Part shown: positions 48,944 through 59,334 of the stretch, one piece after another
How the letters are laid out: the number at the start of each line of letters is the position of its first letter
How positions within the stretch are numbered: the first letter of the stretch is position 1
From: Welwitschia mirabilis
Lineage: Eukaryota; Gnetophyta; Gnetopsida; Welwitschiales
Assembly: GCA_051453625.1 (NCBI GenBank)
Contig: JBOZIK010000001.1
Location: 260,241,484-260,305,483 of the forward strand
DNA length: 64,000 nucleotides
Direction of reading: 5' to 3'
Position numbers and translations under genes: made by a program
The notes under the pieces: generated by a model
Seen by the model: only the letters and a program-made list of their open reading frames with translations
What the model was told of the DNA's origin: nothing
Database searches by the model: none

Positions 48944-49560
48944 TAGATGGACTTACCCACATTTATATGAGGAGACTCAAGTTCATGATTGAAACATGAC
49001 AGTTGCAGAATTTAGGATATCCATGCTTTCTCTTAGCCATGTTTAGAAAATTTAGGATACTAGAACCCATAGGTGAGTAGTACCTCCTACATATCCAGTA
49101 TTCAGCTCACTATTTCTAAGACATGAATATAGAAATACTAGAAGAGGCAGAGAGACCTCAGGTTTAGAGACCAATGATTGGTATTTTATTAAAGTAGATT
49201 TAGGCCCTCCTAGCAGAGACCACTTAGACCATCAGGGGTTTCATTGATAGAGGTATCTCAATTCTTGATCATAGGATCCAAACACTTGAGCAGAAGATCC
49301 AGATAGTTGAGAAGAAAGTGTAGTACTCTAAGGAGTAATTAGTGGATGTAATCATATCTATTGAGAAGAGTGTGAGAGTTAAACACCCCAGAGGTAATTT
49401 GAGTATAGGGAGATGAGATAGTTCATTCTATCTCCACATCATTGGATTTTCATTTTTCTGCGGACCCTGAACATCCCCCTTCTTCTCCTCTTGCACTTAA
49501 TCCTATTTCCCATTCTGTGTTTATCATGCAATGACAAAGGGAGTGACCTACTTATATTAT
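48944..49560 (+). pseudogene. Possible post-pol ORF of element 1, right part
   Basis: Protein-like sequence resumes here after the nested insertion, reading LTHIYMRRLKFMIET and later ILDHRIQTLEQKIQIVEKK near 49257-49313, a heptad-like stretch suggesting a coiled coil. The present frame differs from that of the left part (42641-43301), so at least one frameshift has occurred. I do not recognise the protein. A structural or envelope-like role, as proposed for extra ORFs in Athila, is only an inference. Confidence 0.4.
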
Positions 49561-50090
49561 ATTTTATATCTTCTCTTCCATACATATTATATCAAAAACT
49601 CATGTTATATTTATATACATCTTATTTTGAGTTTTAGCATGGTTTAAATTGTTATTGTTGTAGGATTTCATGCATATCTTTCTTTCACATGCCATTATTA
49701 TATTTCATGATGAGGATTTTTTATATTTCCTATGATCATCTTCTTTATATGTTGTACATTTTAGTGTGGGGCTATTGATTATTAATGTATTAATTGATTA
49801 TCTATCTAAATTTTTTTTTCATAGGTTTCTCTTTTCTAAGAATAATTTTTAGATCTTTCATCCTTAATATTGTCCAGATGATGACCTGAACGACACTATG
49901 GCTACTGCACTACATAGGTGAAATGTTTAGTTTTACGTTTTTGACAATTCTATCTACATCTTTGAGATTTTTAAATTTTTTCTAAGATTATTTTTCAATA
50001 CCATAGTTGTTTTTATTGAGTTGAGTTAGTTCATAATCATGGTTATCTGTCTGGCTTTGTTAGAAACTAATAAGGCTAAGTGGGGGGCTA
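49561..50090 (+). other. 3' untranslated region and polypurine tract of element 1
   Basis: From about 49755 this aligns with 47530-47870 of element 2. It ends with the purine run GTGGGGGGC at 50080-50088, two bases before the 3' LTR, as expected for a polypurine tract. Confidence 0.7.
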
Positions 50091-52543
50091 TAGTACATTG
50101 TTAACTTCTATGTATTTGATAGGGTATTTTGAGTAGTTTTATAAGATACTAGATAGGTTTATGCTAAACGTTTATAATAATGGAGAGCTAAGATGAATGA
50201 TACTGAAACATGTAATCTTTATGATGTTTTACGACATTTGAAGTAGTTTACAAAATTTTCTATCTGAAGTAAAATTTTTTGTAAATGTTAAGGCTAATGC
50301 AATACATGAATAACTATTAAAAATCTTATCATCCACCTCATCATCTAGATAAATGTACAGATGATAGAACATTTAAGCAAAGGAGGATGCTGACTAGGAT
50401 CAACTAGTAGTTGATGTAGAATTCTTATGAAATAATATCATCTCGTGCATCGTCCGAATGACTAGCAGGATGGCACCTGAAATAGATGTTTCACTAAACG
50501 TCACCTAACTTTGACCATTTATCTCTTAGTTTCTTATATCATTGTTAGGATTTTACTAATGCCTGTTAGTCTTATTTGTTTGTAATTTTATCTTTATTAA
50601 TAAATATTAACTACATCCTTAACACCTACTTGTCTTTGTTTACACCAAAAATTCTTATGATAAGAAATTAAAGGATTAGAGATCCATCTTTGTTTTTTTT
50701 TTCTTTTTTTGAATTAAGTTAGAATTTCATTATTGGATGAAAATAAAGGTATAGATTCTTATAAAAAATCATAAGCAAAGTAGACAACCACTTTCAAATA
50801 AAGGAGTGTTAATCAATAGCAATGAAAGTGGCATCTAGGAGAAATGCTATAGGGCTAGCATAGCTTCTTCTCTTTCTAACTGATTATAAGACAACACTAG
50901 CAATAAAACCTAGAGGTTAAGATGGAATAGGTAAAGTTCCTAGAAACAGGAGAGGACTAAACTTGCAAGCATTTAAAATGATGTTTTAGTAGGGTGATGA
51001 GTCCTATTTTGGTCACACTGCAAGGGTCAATTTAGGGATATTTGAACGAGGAGCTCATGGAGGTGTTCTCTAGAGGTTATATGCTCTTGTTTTGCATATT
51101 TTTCTATAGGTACAAATTCACTCATGAAACTCTTTGACACGAATACATGAAGGACGAGTGTAAAATTAGAAAGCCTGATAAACTTCATCTTATCATGAAA
51201 TAAGGAAAAATGTCCATGAACTGATACCACTTTCAATTCTTATGAGTGTCTTTCATCCTCTATATGAATGAAAGCTTAATCGTCAGATGTGTTTTAATCT
51301 CATTGGATCTGTATTGAATCCTAAAATTTGTCTGTCTAAACAATTTTGTATTTTTTCCTTACTAGACATGATATATGAAGGCTATGAATAGAAACTTAAT
51401 GATACTGTGTTGCAAGTATTTAGATCTAAATCTTTGCTTCATCTATTACATCAGAACCATCTAGAAAGCTAAAAAGGATTGTATGTGCACTAGACTCATA
51501 AGAAACTGGAGTAACTCAAAGCATGGAGGGCATTCAAAGAAGATATTATCCCTTGTCTCCTTAGCCAAATCACATAAACTACACATGAAATCAATCTGGA
51601 CTTCAAATTTGAGTAGTCTAACCTTGGTATTTAACCTATTATAGCATACTAGCCAAGAAACAAAAGAATGATTTAGTAAGGCATACCTTTTTCAAATGAG
51701 GGAATACCACTTGACTTTGAGGATCTGACCACACAACTGTGCATAAGTGGAGGAAGTGGAGAAAGGCATTCTCGGTGCTTTTCATACTAAGCCTTAACTT
51801 ATAAGTTCTATGCAAGATCCTACTTGGCTTTTAAGTTTTAGCAATTTTTTTATAATCTAAATGTTCTTTATTTCTCCTATTGCAAAGAGATGTATTTTTT
51901 GGTGTTGGATTATATATCCTCCATTGAGGTGCTGCTACTTTCTAACATGGATGTTGGTTTAATTCTAATTCAAAACCCTTATCTATTTTCTTATCTTTAT
52001 TTTTTGTAAGTCCCTTATAGTTTATGTTTTTTTCTAATTTCGTGATAGCTTTTTTAGTGATATAAATTATAAGGAAAACCTTTGTTAAGATTGAGCATTA
52101 TTAGTTTAAGTGCATTATATTTTCTTTTCTAGATTAACTTTACACAGTTTTCATATTCTATTCAATGTACCTAATAGTTTAGATTGGTCTCAATCTAGTG
52201 ATGGCATTTCTTGATTGATCTAGATTATACAAGACTGATCTTTATAATAGGTTGATCCAGTAATTAGACTAAAGTCGTAGTTAGTTTAAATTTGTATTTT
52301 ATTTGCATAAGTGTGTTTGCATTATTATTTTCTGCATTGCATTTTATATCTACTTTAAAGATACAAGTGTTTCATTTCTTAAAAGTAATTCACTTTCTTC
52401 TTATTTATGCCTTTAACAAAAACATGACATTTGGGTCACTTCCATCTATATTAGTATGTTGTGTTGTGCAAAATCTGTATTTATTTGTAAATGATAGGAT
52501 CTTCTTAAGATCATAATCACTTGTATAAATATACACCACAACA
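50091..52543 (+). repeat. 3' LTR of element 1, interrupted by a LINE
   Basis: Starts TAGTACATTGTTAAC (terminal TG changed to TA) and ends ACCACAACA. Without the LINE at 50693-51875 it measures about 1270 bases, very close to the 1266 of the 5' LTR. It carries the roughly 160-base segment (about 52140-52300) that marks element 1 LTRs. Confidence 0.85.
50693..51875 (-). mobile_element. 5'-truncated LINE fragment with zf-RVT domain
   Basis: On the minus strand this insertion ends in a poly-A tail, seen as the T-rich run 50693-50710. It contains the cysteine-rich domain found downstream of RT in plant L1-type LINEs (zf-RVT). The reverse complement of about 51500-51690 reads HSFVSWLVCYNRL, then TKVRLL and CSLCDLAKET, then FFECP. 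The knuckle keeps three Cys, and the expected His is Asn. RT and endonuclease are absent, typical of incomplete LINE insertion. It interrupts the LTR at the point equivalent to about 33604. I could not define clean target-site duplications. Confidence 0.8.
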
Positions 52544-52548
52544 ACATC

Positions 52549-53440
52549 TGTGTAGGACAGTGAATGGGAAGCTTACATCAAGGCCTATGAAAGATGAGAC
52601 ATTCATCATCTAAGTCATCTAAATTCATCTAATACTCACCCTAATCCTATGATGAAGGATCATGCTCCTATTTAATGTGTATCCCATAAGTAGGCTCTTT
52701 TTTCTTGGAAGTTATAATGGGATTTTTTCTTATCATTTCTATAAAATATCAAGGTATAAAAATTAAAAGAAATTTTGATAGAAATAAATAATATGCACCT
52801 ATAATTAAAATAAAAAAACCTATGTTTGCTCACTATAGAGACTTCTTTAAGATCAAAGGTGTCTATCTAGTAAAAGTTTAGAAAGAAAGGAGTCTTATGC
52901 ACACTAAGAGGGACATCTACTAAGTGAAGGAGTGAAAATAAGGGTTGATGGTTTGTTTCTTGCTTAAAAAAGTTTGAAACTCTAACTTTTAACATATTTT
53001 TTTAATCATAAATACAAAGTATCAAAGATGTCTACACTATAAAAGATGTCTAAAATGATAAACTAGACATCTATAGCTTCTAAAGATATCTACTAGAAAA
53101 AAAAAAAATTTTAAACCATTACCTAGAGGTGGTAAAGACTTCTACATGTTTAAAGATATTTATTTCATTTTTATTTTTCTTGACAACTAAATACATTTTC
53201 ATCATTCAAATATACCTTTTCAAAAGACATCTATAATTTAAAAGATGTATTTAACTAAGATGTTTGCAACTTCAAAGACATCTACCTTGCAATTCATGAA
53301 AACTGTTAGATTTTCTACTATTAACATCATTATTAGATAATATTACTTAAAATTGTTTAAAAAACTAGTAATGTTAATCATTTAATAAAAATTTAAATGT
53401 CTTCATTTGATATCTTAACTTACTAAGGCTACCTATAGCC
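52549..53440 (-). repeat. LTR-like 3' region of the SIRE-type copia element
   Basis: Non-coding sequence downstream of the copia pol (which reads leftwards). It holds about a dozen copies of a degenerate AAAGA(Y)(R)TCTA word between 52854 and 53290. The same kind of word cluster occurs at 30940-31290. LTR ends were not found, so the extent is approximate. Confidence 0.5.
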
Positions 53441-53529
53441 TTACTTAATTGGCAAGGCCCAATTCATAAGTTTTGGCATAGCTTAATAAGCCTTTTCCAT
53501 TTAACAATTTTATGAATACACCTACGGGT

Positions 53530-55010
53530 TAATCATTCATTTTGATATATTTCAACATGAGTCTTTATTTTTCACATGGTCTCTAAGGAAGTGATGTTTG
53601 ATTTTAATGTGCTTTGTTGTGGAATGCTTAATAGGATTTTTGAAGATGTTAATAAAACTCTTATTATTATACTAGATTGGAATGTTCTCCTTTTTAAGTT
53701 AAAAATATTTTAATATTTGCTTCATCTAAAACACTTAAGTACAACAACTTTCAATAGTAATGTACCCAGCTTTAGTTATTGAGAGGGCAGTTAAGTTTTA
53801 CTTCTTACTACTTCATGATACTAAGCCTTATCCTAATAAGTAGTAACTTCTACTGGTGGTCCACTTCTCATCCTTCCAACTTATCTAGTCTATGTCATAA
53901 TATCTAACTAGATTAAGGAATGAGTCCTTTTAGTACTAAAGGTTTTAATTCATATTACTTTCAAAGCATGAAATTTTTTTTAATAATAATAAGATGTGAT
54001 TCTATGGGATTAATCTTCTAACATGCACAAATACCTATGCTTAATATAATATCTAATTTATTAGTTATAAGATGAAGTAAACTGTCATTCATGCCTCTAG
54101 ATGACTTTTTTTCAATATTATTATCATGTTCATCCTTGTCCAATTTTATGCTTTAGTTCATTGGAGTGTCTTTCACCTTGTAACCCTAAAAATCATATTT
54201 TTATAATATATTTTCGATATATTTAGCTTATAAAACAAATGTACCTTATTTATGTTTCATAACTTATATGCCTAAGAAGTTGTTCATTTCTCCCATTAGA
54301 TTCATCCCAAATACATCCTTCATAATCTTTAAAAACTTATTACATAATAATTCATTAATAGCACCAAAAAATTTATCACCTACATATACTTCCACAATAG
54401 TGAAATCATTACTATCTATTTTGATAAATAAAATAACATCACATGTACCTCTTTGAAACCCACTTTCTATTAAGTCTCTTGAAAGGCTTTCATGTGAAGC
54501 TCTAAGGGATTTCTTAAGTCTATGTAAAGCCTTTTTAATCTATAAACATAATCTAATTTATGTGAATTAGTAAAACCTTTAGTTTATTCAACATTTACCT
54601 CTTCTTATAGAAGTCTATCTAAAAGTGCATTCTTGAGATACATCTAATAGAGCTTGAATCCTTTAATACATGCAAAGTCTAAAAGCATCCTAATTAATTT
54701 CATATGTGCTACTGATGAAAATGTTCTTCAAAATTCGTTCCTTTTTATTGGTTGTATTCTTTCACTACTAATCTTGCTTTATTTCTAATTATGTCATCAT
54801 CTTCATCTATTTTGTTTTAGAATATCTATTTAGTCCCTATTACTAATTTGTCTAATGGCCTTGGAATTATTTTTTATTCTTTACATCTTTTAAACTAATT
54901 TAGATTTTTTTTCATTACTCACATCCAATGTTCATCATTTTTAGCTTCACTAAATGTTTTAGGTTCTACTGAGAAATGTAAGCTACAAATCCACAAAACT
55001 CATTTGTGTA
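53530..55010 (-). pseudogene. pol: RT and RNase H of the copia element (decayed)
   Basis: On the minus strand, RT starts near 54970 with FSEAKNDEHWM. Next come VIGTK-IF-NKIDEDD and NKARLVVKEYNQ (54830-54740), then FACIKGFKL (about 54660), YRLKKALHRLKKS (about 54540-54500) and CDVILFIKIDSNDFT (54450-54405). The polymerase motif YVDD reads YVGD at 54375-54386, so one catalytic Asp is Gly. RNase H is traceable as LLHLITNKLDIILSI near 54080-54040 and ends with the AFHNKAH and LP-RPCEK remnants near 53620-53570, the usual HSRTKHIDIRHHFLRDHV neighbourhood. Frameshifts and stops are frequent. Confidence 0.87.
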
Positions 55011-56460
55011 ACATCTTATTTGTACACTACCATAAGGACTATCAATAATGTTACTAGTTAAGTAAATGTTTTTTAGTGAGATCATTTTTAATGAAGTTTG
55101 CCTTTTAAATTTTTACTCCTTCTTCTCTTAAGTATTTGATTATGGTGATGGATTATTAAAGATTAGTTAAAATTAAATAGATACATAGTCATCCTGCACA
55201 CAAACAAAAGTTAATTTAGTATCATTAATTTAAAGATTAAGAGTTTTTTATATCATTTATGATTTTTTATTAAAAACTCTATAGGTTGTATTGACCATTG
55301 AATATCCTAGAAAGATATCATCATCAACTTTGAAGTCAAATTTTCTAAGCCTATATTTATCATTCAAGATGAAACATTTAGAACCAAAAATATAAAAATA
55401 ACTTACTAAAGGTTTCTTATCAAACCAGAGCTCAATATGAAGTTTTAGAAGTAAAGAATCTTATTAGAATTACATTGGAAACATAACAAGTAATGTTAAT
55501 GTATTCTATTCAAAAATGATCTAGAACCTATTAATTAATCATCATTATTCTTTTCATCTGATTTAGCACTCAATTCCTTCTTTTAGGAATTCCATTTTCT
55601 TTTGGTGCTCTTAGAGAAAATAATTAATAAAATATATAAAACTATTTACAAATGTCCTTGAACCTTGCATTTTTAAATTTAGTACCATTATTGCTTCTTC
55701 TTATTTTAATTTTGTACCCTTTTTAATTCTATAACCTGATACAAAACTTAGAGAAAATGTCAAAGGTCCCATCCATATATGTAAGTAAGGTCATCCATAT
55801 GAAATGAGAATAATCATTAATAATAGTTAAATAATATTTTTTACAAGCATTTTAGTAGGATATACGAATATTGAGATGTAGAAGGTCTAATAAACATTTA
55901 GTAGCAATAGAGTTCTTATCAAACCTTACCTTGTTTACTTTCCCCTCCAACATGCTTCATAAACTTAATCATCAAATATTTGTAATTTTGGAAGTCCTCT
56001 TGCCATATCATTTAAGAATAGAATTCTCAATAAATCCTTATTCACATGCTCAAATTTTATATATCACATATTTTCATTACCTATAGTACTTAAAAAACAC
56101 TAAGTTCCTTGGTTAGAAATATCTTATAAAGTAGTAATATATACACTTGATTTTATAAGTATAGTGAATAGAACCTTGATGGAATCATATTATTTTATGA
56201 CATAATCATTTTTAATAAAAGTTATAGAGAAATTAACATTGCATAATTAACTAATATTAAGTAGATTATGTTATGAATCTCCAACATAAATACATATTTT
56301 ACCTTAGGTATATTACCTACATTTGAGGGGTAGTTCGGTGTTGTTATCAAAGGTGATCACACATTTGTTTTACATAACTAAGGAAGTAAATCTTGATTTA
56401 TCACTACTCATATATGTAGAACAATCACTGTTAACATACCAAACATGTCTCTTAATGGCA
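55011..56460 (-). pseudogene. pol: Protease and integrase of the copia element (decayed)
   Basis: The protease site reads WYVNSDCSTYMSSDKSRF on the minus strand near 56440-56385, where the lineage has WYLDSGCSRHMTGD. The catalytic Asp of the DSG motif has become Asn. The pre-integrase part reads ARGLPKLQIFDD followed by EACWRGK near 56010-55930. The integrase core is fragmentary: ITCYVSNVILIR near 55500-55465 corresponds to the conserved ACYVLNR motif after the catalytic Glu. The core acidic residues cannot be read with confidence. A 71-codon plus-strand frame at 55871-56086 is only the antisense of this part. Confidence 0.8.
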
Positions 56461-56471
56461 TATAATGTAAT

Positions 56472-56539
56472 TTGAGCTAAGAGTACTGGTTTTGATAGTC
56501 TTGAATTGAGCTAAGAGTACTGGTTTTGATAGTCTTGAT
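56472..56539. repeat. 34 bp tandem duplication
   Basis: Two adjacent 34-base units, 56472-56505 and 56506-56539, each contain GAGCTAAGAGTACTGG and end TAGTCTTGA plus one base. They differ at one position, so the duplication is recent relative to the copia element it lies in. Confidence 0.92.
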
Positions 56540-56639
56540 TTTGGAATTCATACCTTCTTTTGTTTTCCTTGTACAAAACATTCTATCATTCTCTTTGACC
56601 TATTAGCACTACTAGCATAAAATTTACTACTAGAATGAA

Positions 56640-57330
56640 TAATTAATTATGTAAATTACATGCTCATATCTTTTCTTATAGTTCCATTTGTTAAATAATG
56701 ATGTTGATGTAACTTTAGAATCTTCATTATGTCCTAAGCCACTTTTGTCATTTGTACTTCCAGATTTTCCATGAATGATTTTTAAATCTCCTTCACTTGA
56801 TTAAATTTTTCATTTATCATATTAGCATCGATGAGCTCTTTTTCAATGTTCTTCAACTCACATGTTATTTTATTAATCTCATCTTTAAGAGCTAAGGTTT
56901 CATTTGGCAACTCATTAGTAGAGAATTTTTCTTATTCCTATGCTAATTCATGATTATGAGGGAATTTTTTAATCTTTAAACAAACCTTTTACAACTTAAT
57001 AAATTCTTCAAAAGTTAATTCACTCCTTTCTTGAAGTTCTACATCTAGTTCATCTTTACTTTCTGATCCTTGTTTAATTTCTTCCTCTTTATTATCACAG
57101 GGGGAATGGATGATGGCCATGTAAGATTGATGAGCTCTTTAATCATCTAATATATCTATTTTTGTAGAATGTTCCTCTTTATCCTAACATGTAAACAATG
57201 ATTTCTTCTTCTTGAATTCTTTCTTTTATCCCATTTTCTGGAATTAGTTAAAGCTAGGACATTTTGAGGCTATATGCCTCATACTCCATAGATCCAACAT
57301 TCTAATCTAAATATACCATTCTTAGAAGAA
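56640..57330 (-). pseudogene. gag: Gag C-terminal part of the copia element (decayed)
   Basis: On the minus strand the sequence reads a zinc-knuckle relic near 57290-57245: C-W-I-Y, then after a one-base frame change HIASKCPSFN. That fits C-X2-C-X4-H-X4-C with the second Cys changed to Tyr. Downstream come an acidic region (DNKEEEIKQGSESKDE, about 57100-57055), ERSELTFEEFIKL and long helical, Lys/Glu-rich sequence (ALKDEINKITCELKNIEKEL, about 56900-56840) likely to form a coiled coil. The rest of Gag is missing because the copy is cut off near 57395. Confidence 0.75.
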
Positions 57331-57401
57331 AAAAAGCATTGAAGCAAGAATAACTCTTAGATTTAAATTTGGCTTAAAATCTTAATGGGGTTTTATTAAC
57401 A

Positions 57402-58493
57402 TGTAAAAATTAACATTTATATCAAGTTTTTCAAAGTAATTTATTATAAATGAATACATTAACTTAAGTGTTTTAATAATTAAATATGCTTTTTAATATT
57501 TTTAAAATAAAATTTAATTTTATGTTTTTATCCATATTAATTGCAAAACTTTAGTCATGTTTTGAAACACATGATGGAAGATGGAGATAAATTTGCATAA
57601 AATAATGGTGGTAATAGAGAAATGAGCTAGTGACATATAGCAAAAGCATTTGAAGACATGTGGCACAAGAATGTAAAGGTGGGATTAGAGACATGTGGTA
57701 ATAGCACTAGGTGGTAGAGGAATCTGGCTCTAAAGATTGTAACCACTCCCTCACCTCATTTCTATCTATAAAAAAAACTTAAACCCTTTATTGTATCATC
57801 TTTGCCTTTGGGAGAAATTGGAGCACTTTGAAGCATTAAATTGTAATGGCTTTCTAGGAAACTCTTTGGGAGACTGAGCTAGCCTTTGAGAATTGTTGAG
57901 GATTTCTTCCTATTTCTTTCTTTTTTCACTATAAAGTTATTCCCTTTTTGTAATACAAAAGTTGCTTTTCTTTAATCTTGATTCATGAGTAATATCATAA
58001 GTGGGATACTTAGATAACTTCTTTAACTATCAAGTTTATTTAAGTTGTGTGAATTCTTCTTTATCACTTAGTCTTTTAAGTTCATAGATATTGAATACTT
58101 TAGAAGTTCTTACTTTCAATTGTTGTTTAAGATGAAGGTATTAGTTGGATTCACCATTTATCATATAGTGGATGAGATTATGGCTCATGAATTGGAGCAA
58201 AAGTACTCAATGGCTTTTATTGTTTTACAAGAAGGCAATTAGACAACATTAGAGTAAAGTACTACTTAAGACAAATCGATGATGCCTTGGAGCTAGCTTT
58301 TTTTTCCTTCTCTCTAAGATGAATTTCAACTCTACTATAAGCTTTACCATTTTTCCTTTCTTTCTTACTTTTTTAACTTGCATTAATATTAAAGTTAGTG
58401 CAATTTTAGCTAATACCCCATGTTATCCCTAATGAAGACTAATAGCTGAGTGAAAACTTAGCTTAAATCAAAGGCCTTTTACTATAGTAATCA
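57402..58493 (+). repeat. 5' LTR of the right Athila-like element
   Basis: Starts TGTAAAAATTAACATTTATA, identical over 20 bases to the LTR at 1969, after a GGGG run at 57387-57390. It ends near GTAATCA, a few bases before the primer site, giving about 1.09 kb. A TATAAAAA-like word near 57766-57774 could be promoter-related, but I cannot confirm it. Confidence 0.75.
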
Positions 58494-58498
58494 TATTT

Positions 58499-58516
58499 TG
58501 GCATTGTTGTTAAGAA
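58499..58516 (+). other. Primer-binding site of the right Athila-like element
   Basis: TGGCATTGTTGTTAAGAA aligns without gaps to TGGCGCCGTTGCCGGGGA. Every difference is G-to-A or C-to-T, which identifies a decayed tRNA-Asp primer site. Confidence 0.8.
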
Positions 58517-59334
58517 TAATAGCATGATAGCAGGTCAGAATAGTATTAATTTTTTTTTGGAAGTTTATAAGTAATTTTTATTTCTCTAGTGATAGGTATT
58601 GGTCCTTCCTCTAGTGACATCCAAACTAGTTTTTTAAATTCTACTTTATGTTTATTTTCTTTTTCTTTTCATTTTTTGGTACTAGTCCTTTCTAGTGTTA
58701 TCCTGAAATGGTTCATTTTTCCTTTCTTTTGTGTACTTTTTAGTGGTTATTACTAGTTCTTTTACTATTATTCTAAACTAGTCTAGCTTTTTAAAGTTTA
58801 TTTTTAATTTTATAACTTTTTTTTATACATCGAACATTTGTTGCAGGTTGCGTTGAAGTTAATAAAACTTCAAAAACCTTAAAAAAATTTAATTGAACTT
58901 TATGATTCCCTTGTGTGCTTTTCTTTTTTGCTACATTTTCTATGCTTTTACATTTTTCTATTTTTATTCCTACATTTTGCTATGTACGTAAAATGTTAAA
59001 ATTCTCTTAAAAAGTTTCTCTTAATTTTGTTACATTGCACTTGATTTTTATTCACATCTATTGTCTCTATTTTATTTCTTTGCAAGCCTAATATTGCTTT
59101 CACTTAATGTGTTCTTGATGAATTACTATATGAAAACTAAATATATTTTTTATAACCTCACCATCACTATTGATGTTCTAGCCTAGAACACTCTATTTCC
59201 TTGACAAAATTTTCCCTACAACCTCTGAGACCTTTTTCACTTATAGAACCTTAAAAAATTTTCTTTATTAATTATCTGAAATCTTCTTGTAATTATTTAA
59301 ACTTATTTCTTGCATGACTTGAACTCCTAATACA
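58517..59334 (+). other. Leader of the right element with short repeats
   Basis: A word of the type GGTAYTRGTCCTTYCTAGTG followed by ATCC-AAACTAGT recurs at about 58595, 58678 and 58745. The left copy's leader has related words near 3280-3350. The rest is T-rich and non-coding. Confidence 0.55.

Larger units (their letters stand above)
33007..52543 (+). mobile_element. Athila-like Ty3/gypsy retrotransposon (element 1), with nested insertions
   Basis: A whole but decayed element has LTRs of about 1.27 kb at 33007-34272 and 50091-52543 (the second is interrupted by a LINE). It also has a tRNA-Asp type primer site, gag, protease, RT, RNase H, integrase, a long post-pol region and a polypurine tract (GTGGGGGGC at 50080-50088). 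With element 2 (5.6 kb) and the LINE (1.2 kb) removed it would measure about 12.7 kb, a normal size for Athila. Both LTRs share a roughly 160-base segment that element 2 lacks, which pairs them. The flanks TCATT (33002-33006) and ACATC (52544-52548) share only CAT, so the target duplication is weak. Confidence 0.85.
53450..57395 (-). mobile_element. SIRE-type Ty1/copia retrotransposon, 5' truncated
   Basis: Read on the minus strand from right to left the order is gag tail, protease, integrase, RT and RNase H, the Ty1/copia order. The RT and RNase H sequences resemble the SIRE/Maximus lineage. The copy stops about 120 bases beyond the Gag knuckle, where the LTR of another element starts at 57402. 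Either that element inserted into it and its 5' half lies beyond the window, or it was deleted. Confidence 0.85.

Noticed and set aside
33002-52548. Clean target-site duplication for element 1
   Set aside because: TCATT and ACATC share only three central bases, so I did not list it as a feature.
55871-56086. 71-codon plus-strand frame as a gene
   Set aside because: The opposite strand carries the copia pre-integrase motifs, so this frame is an antisense shadow.
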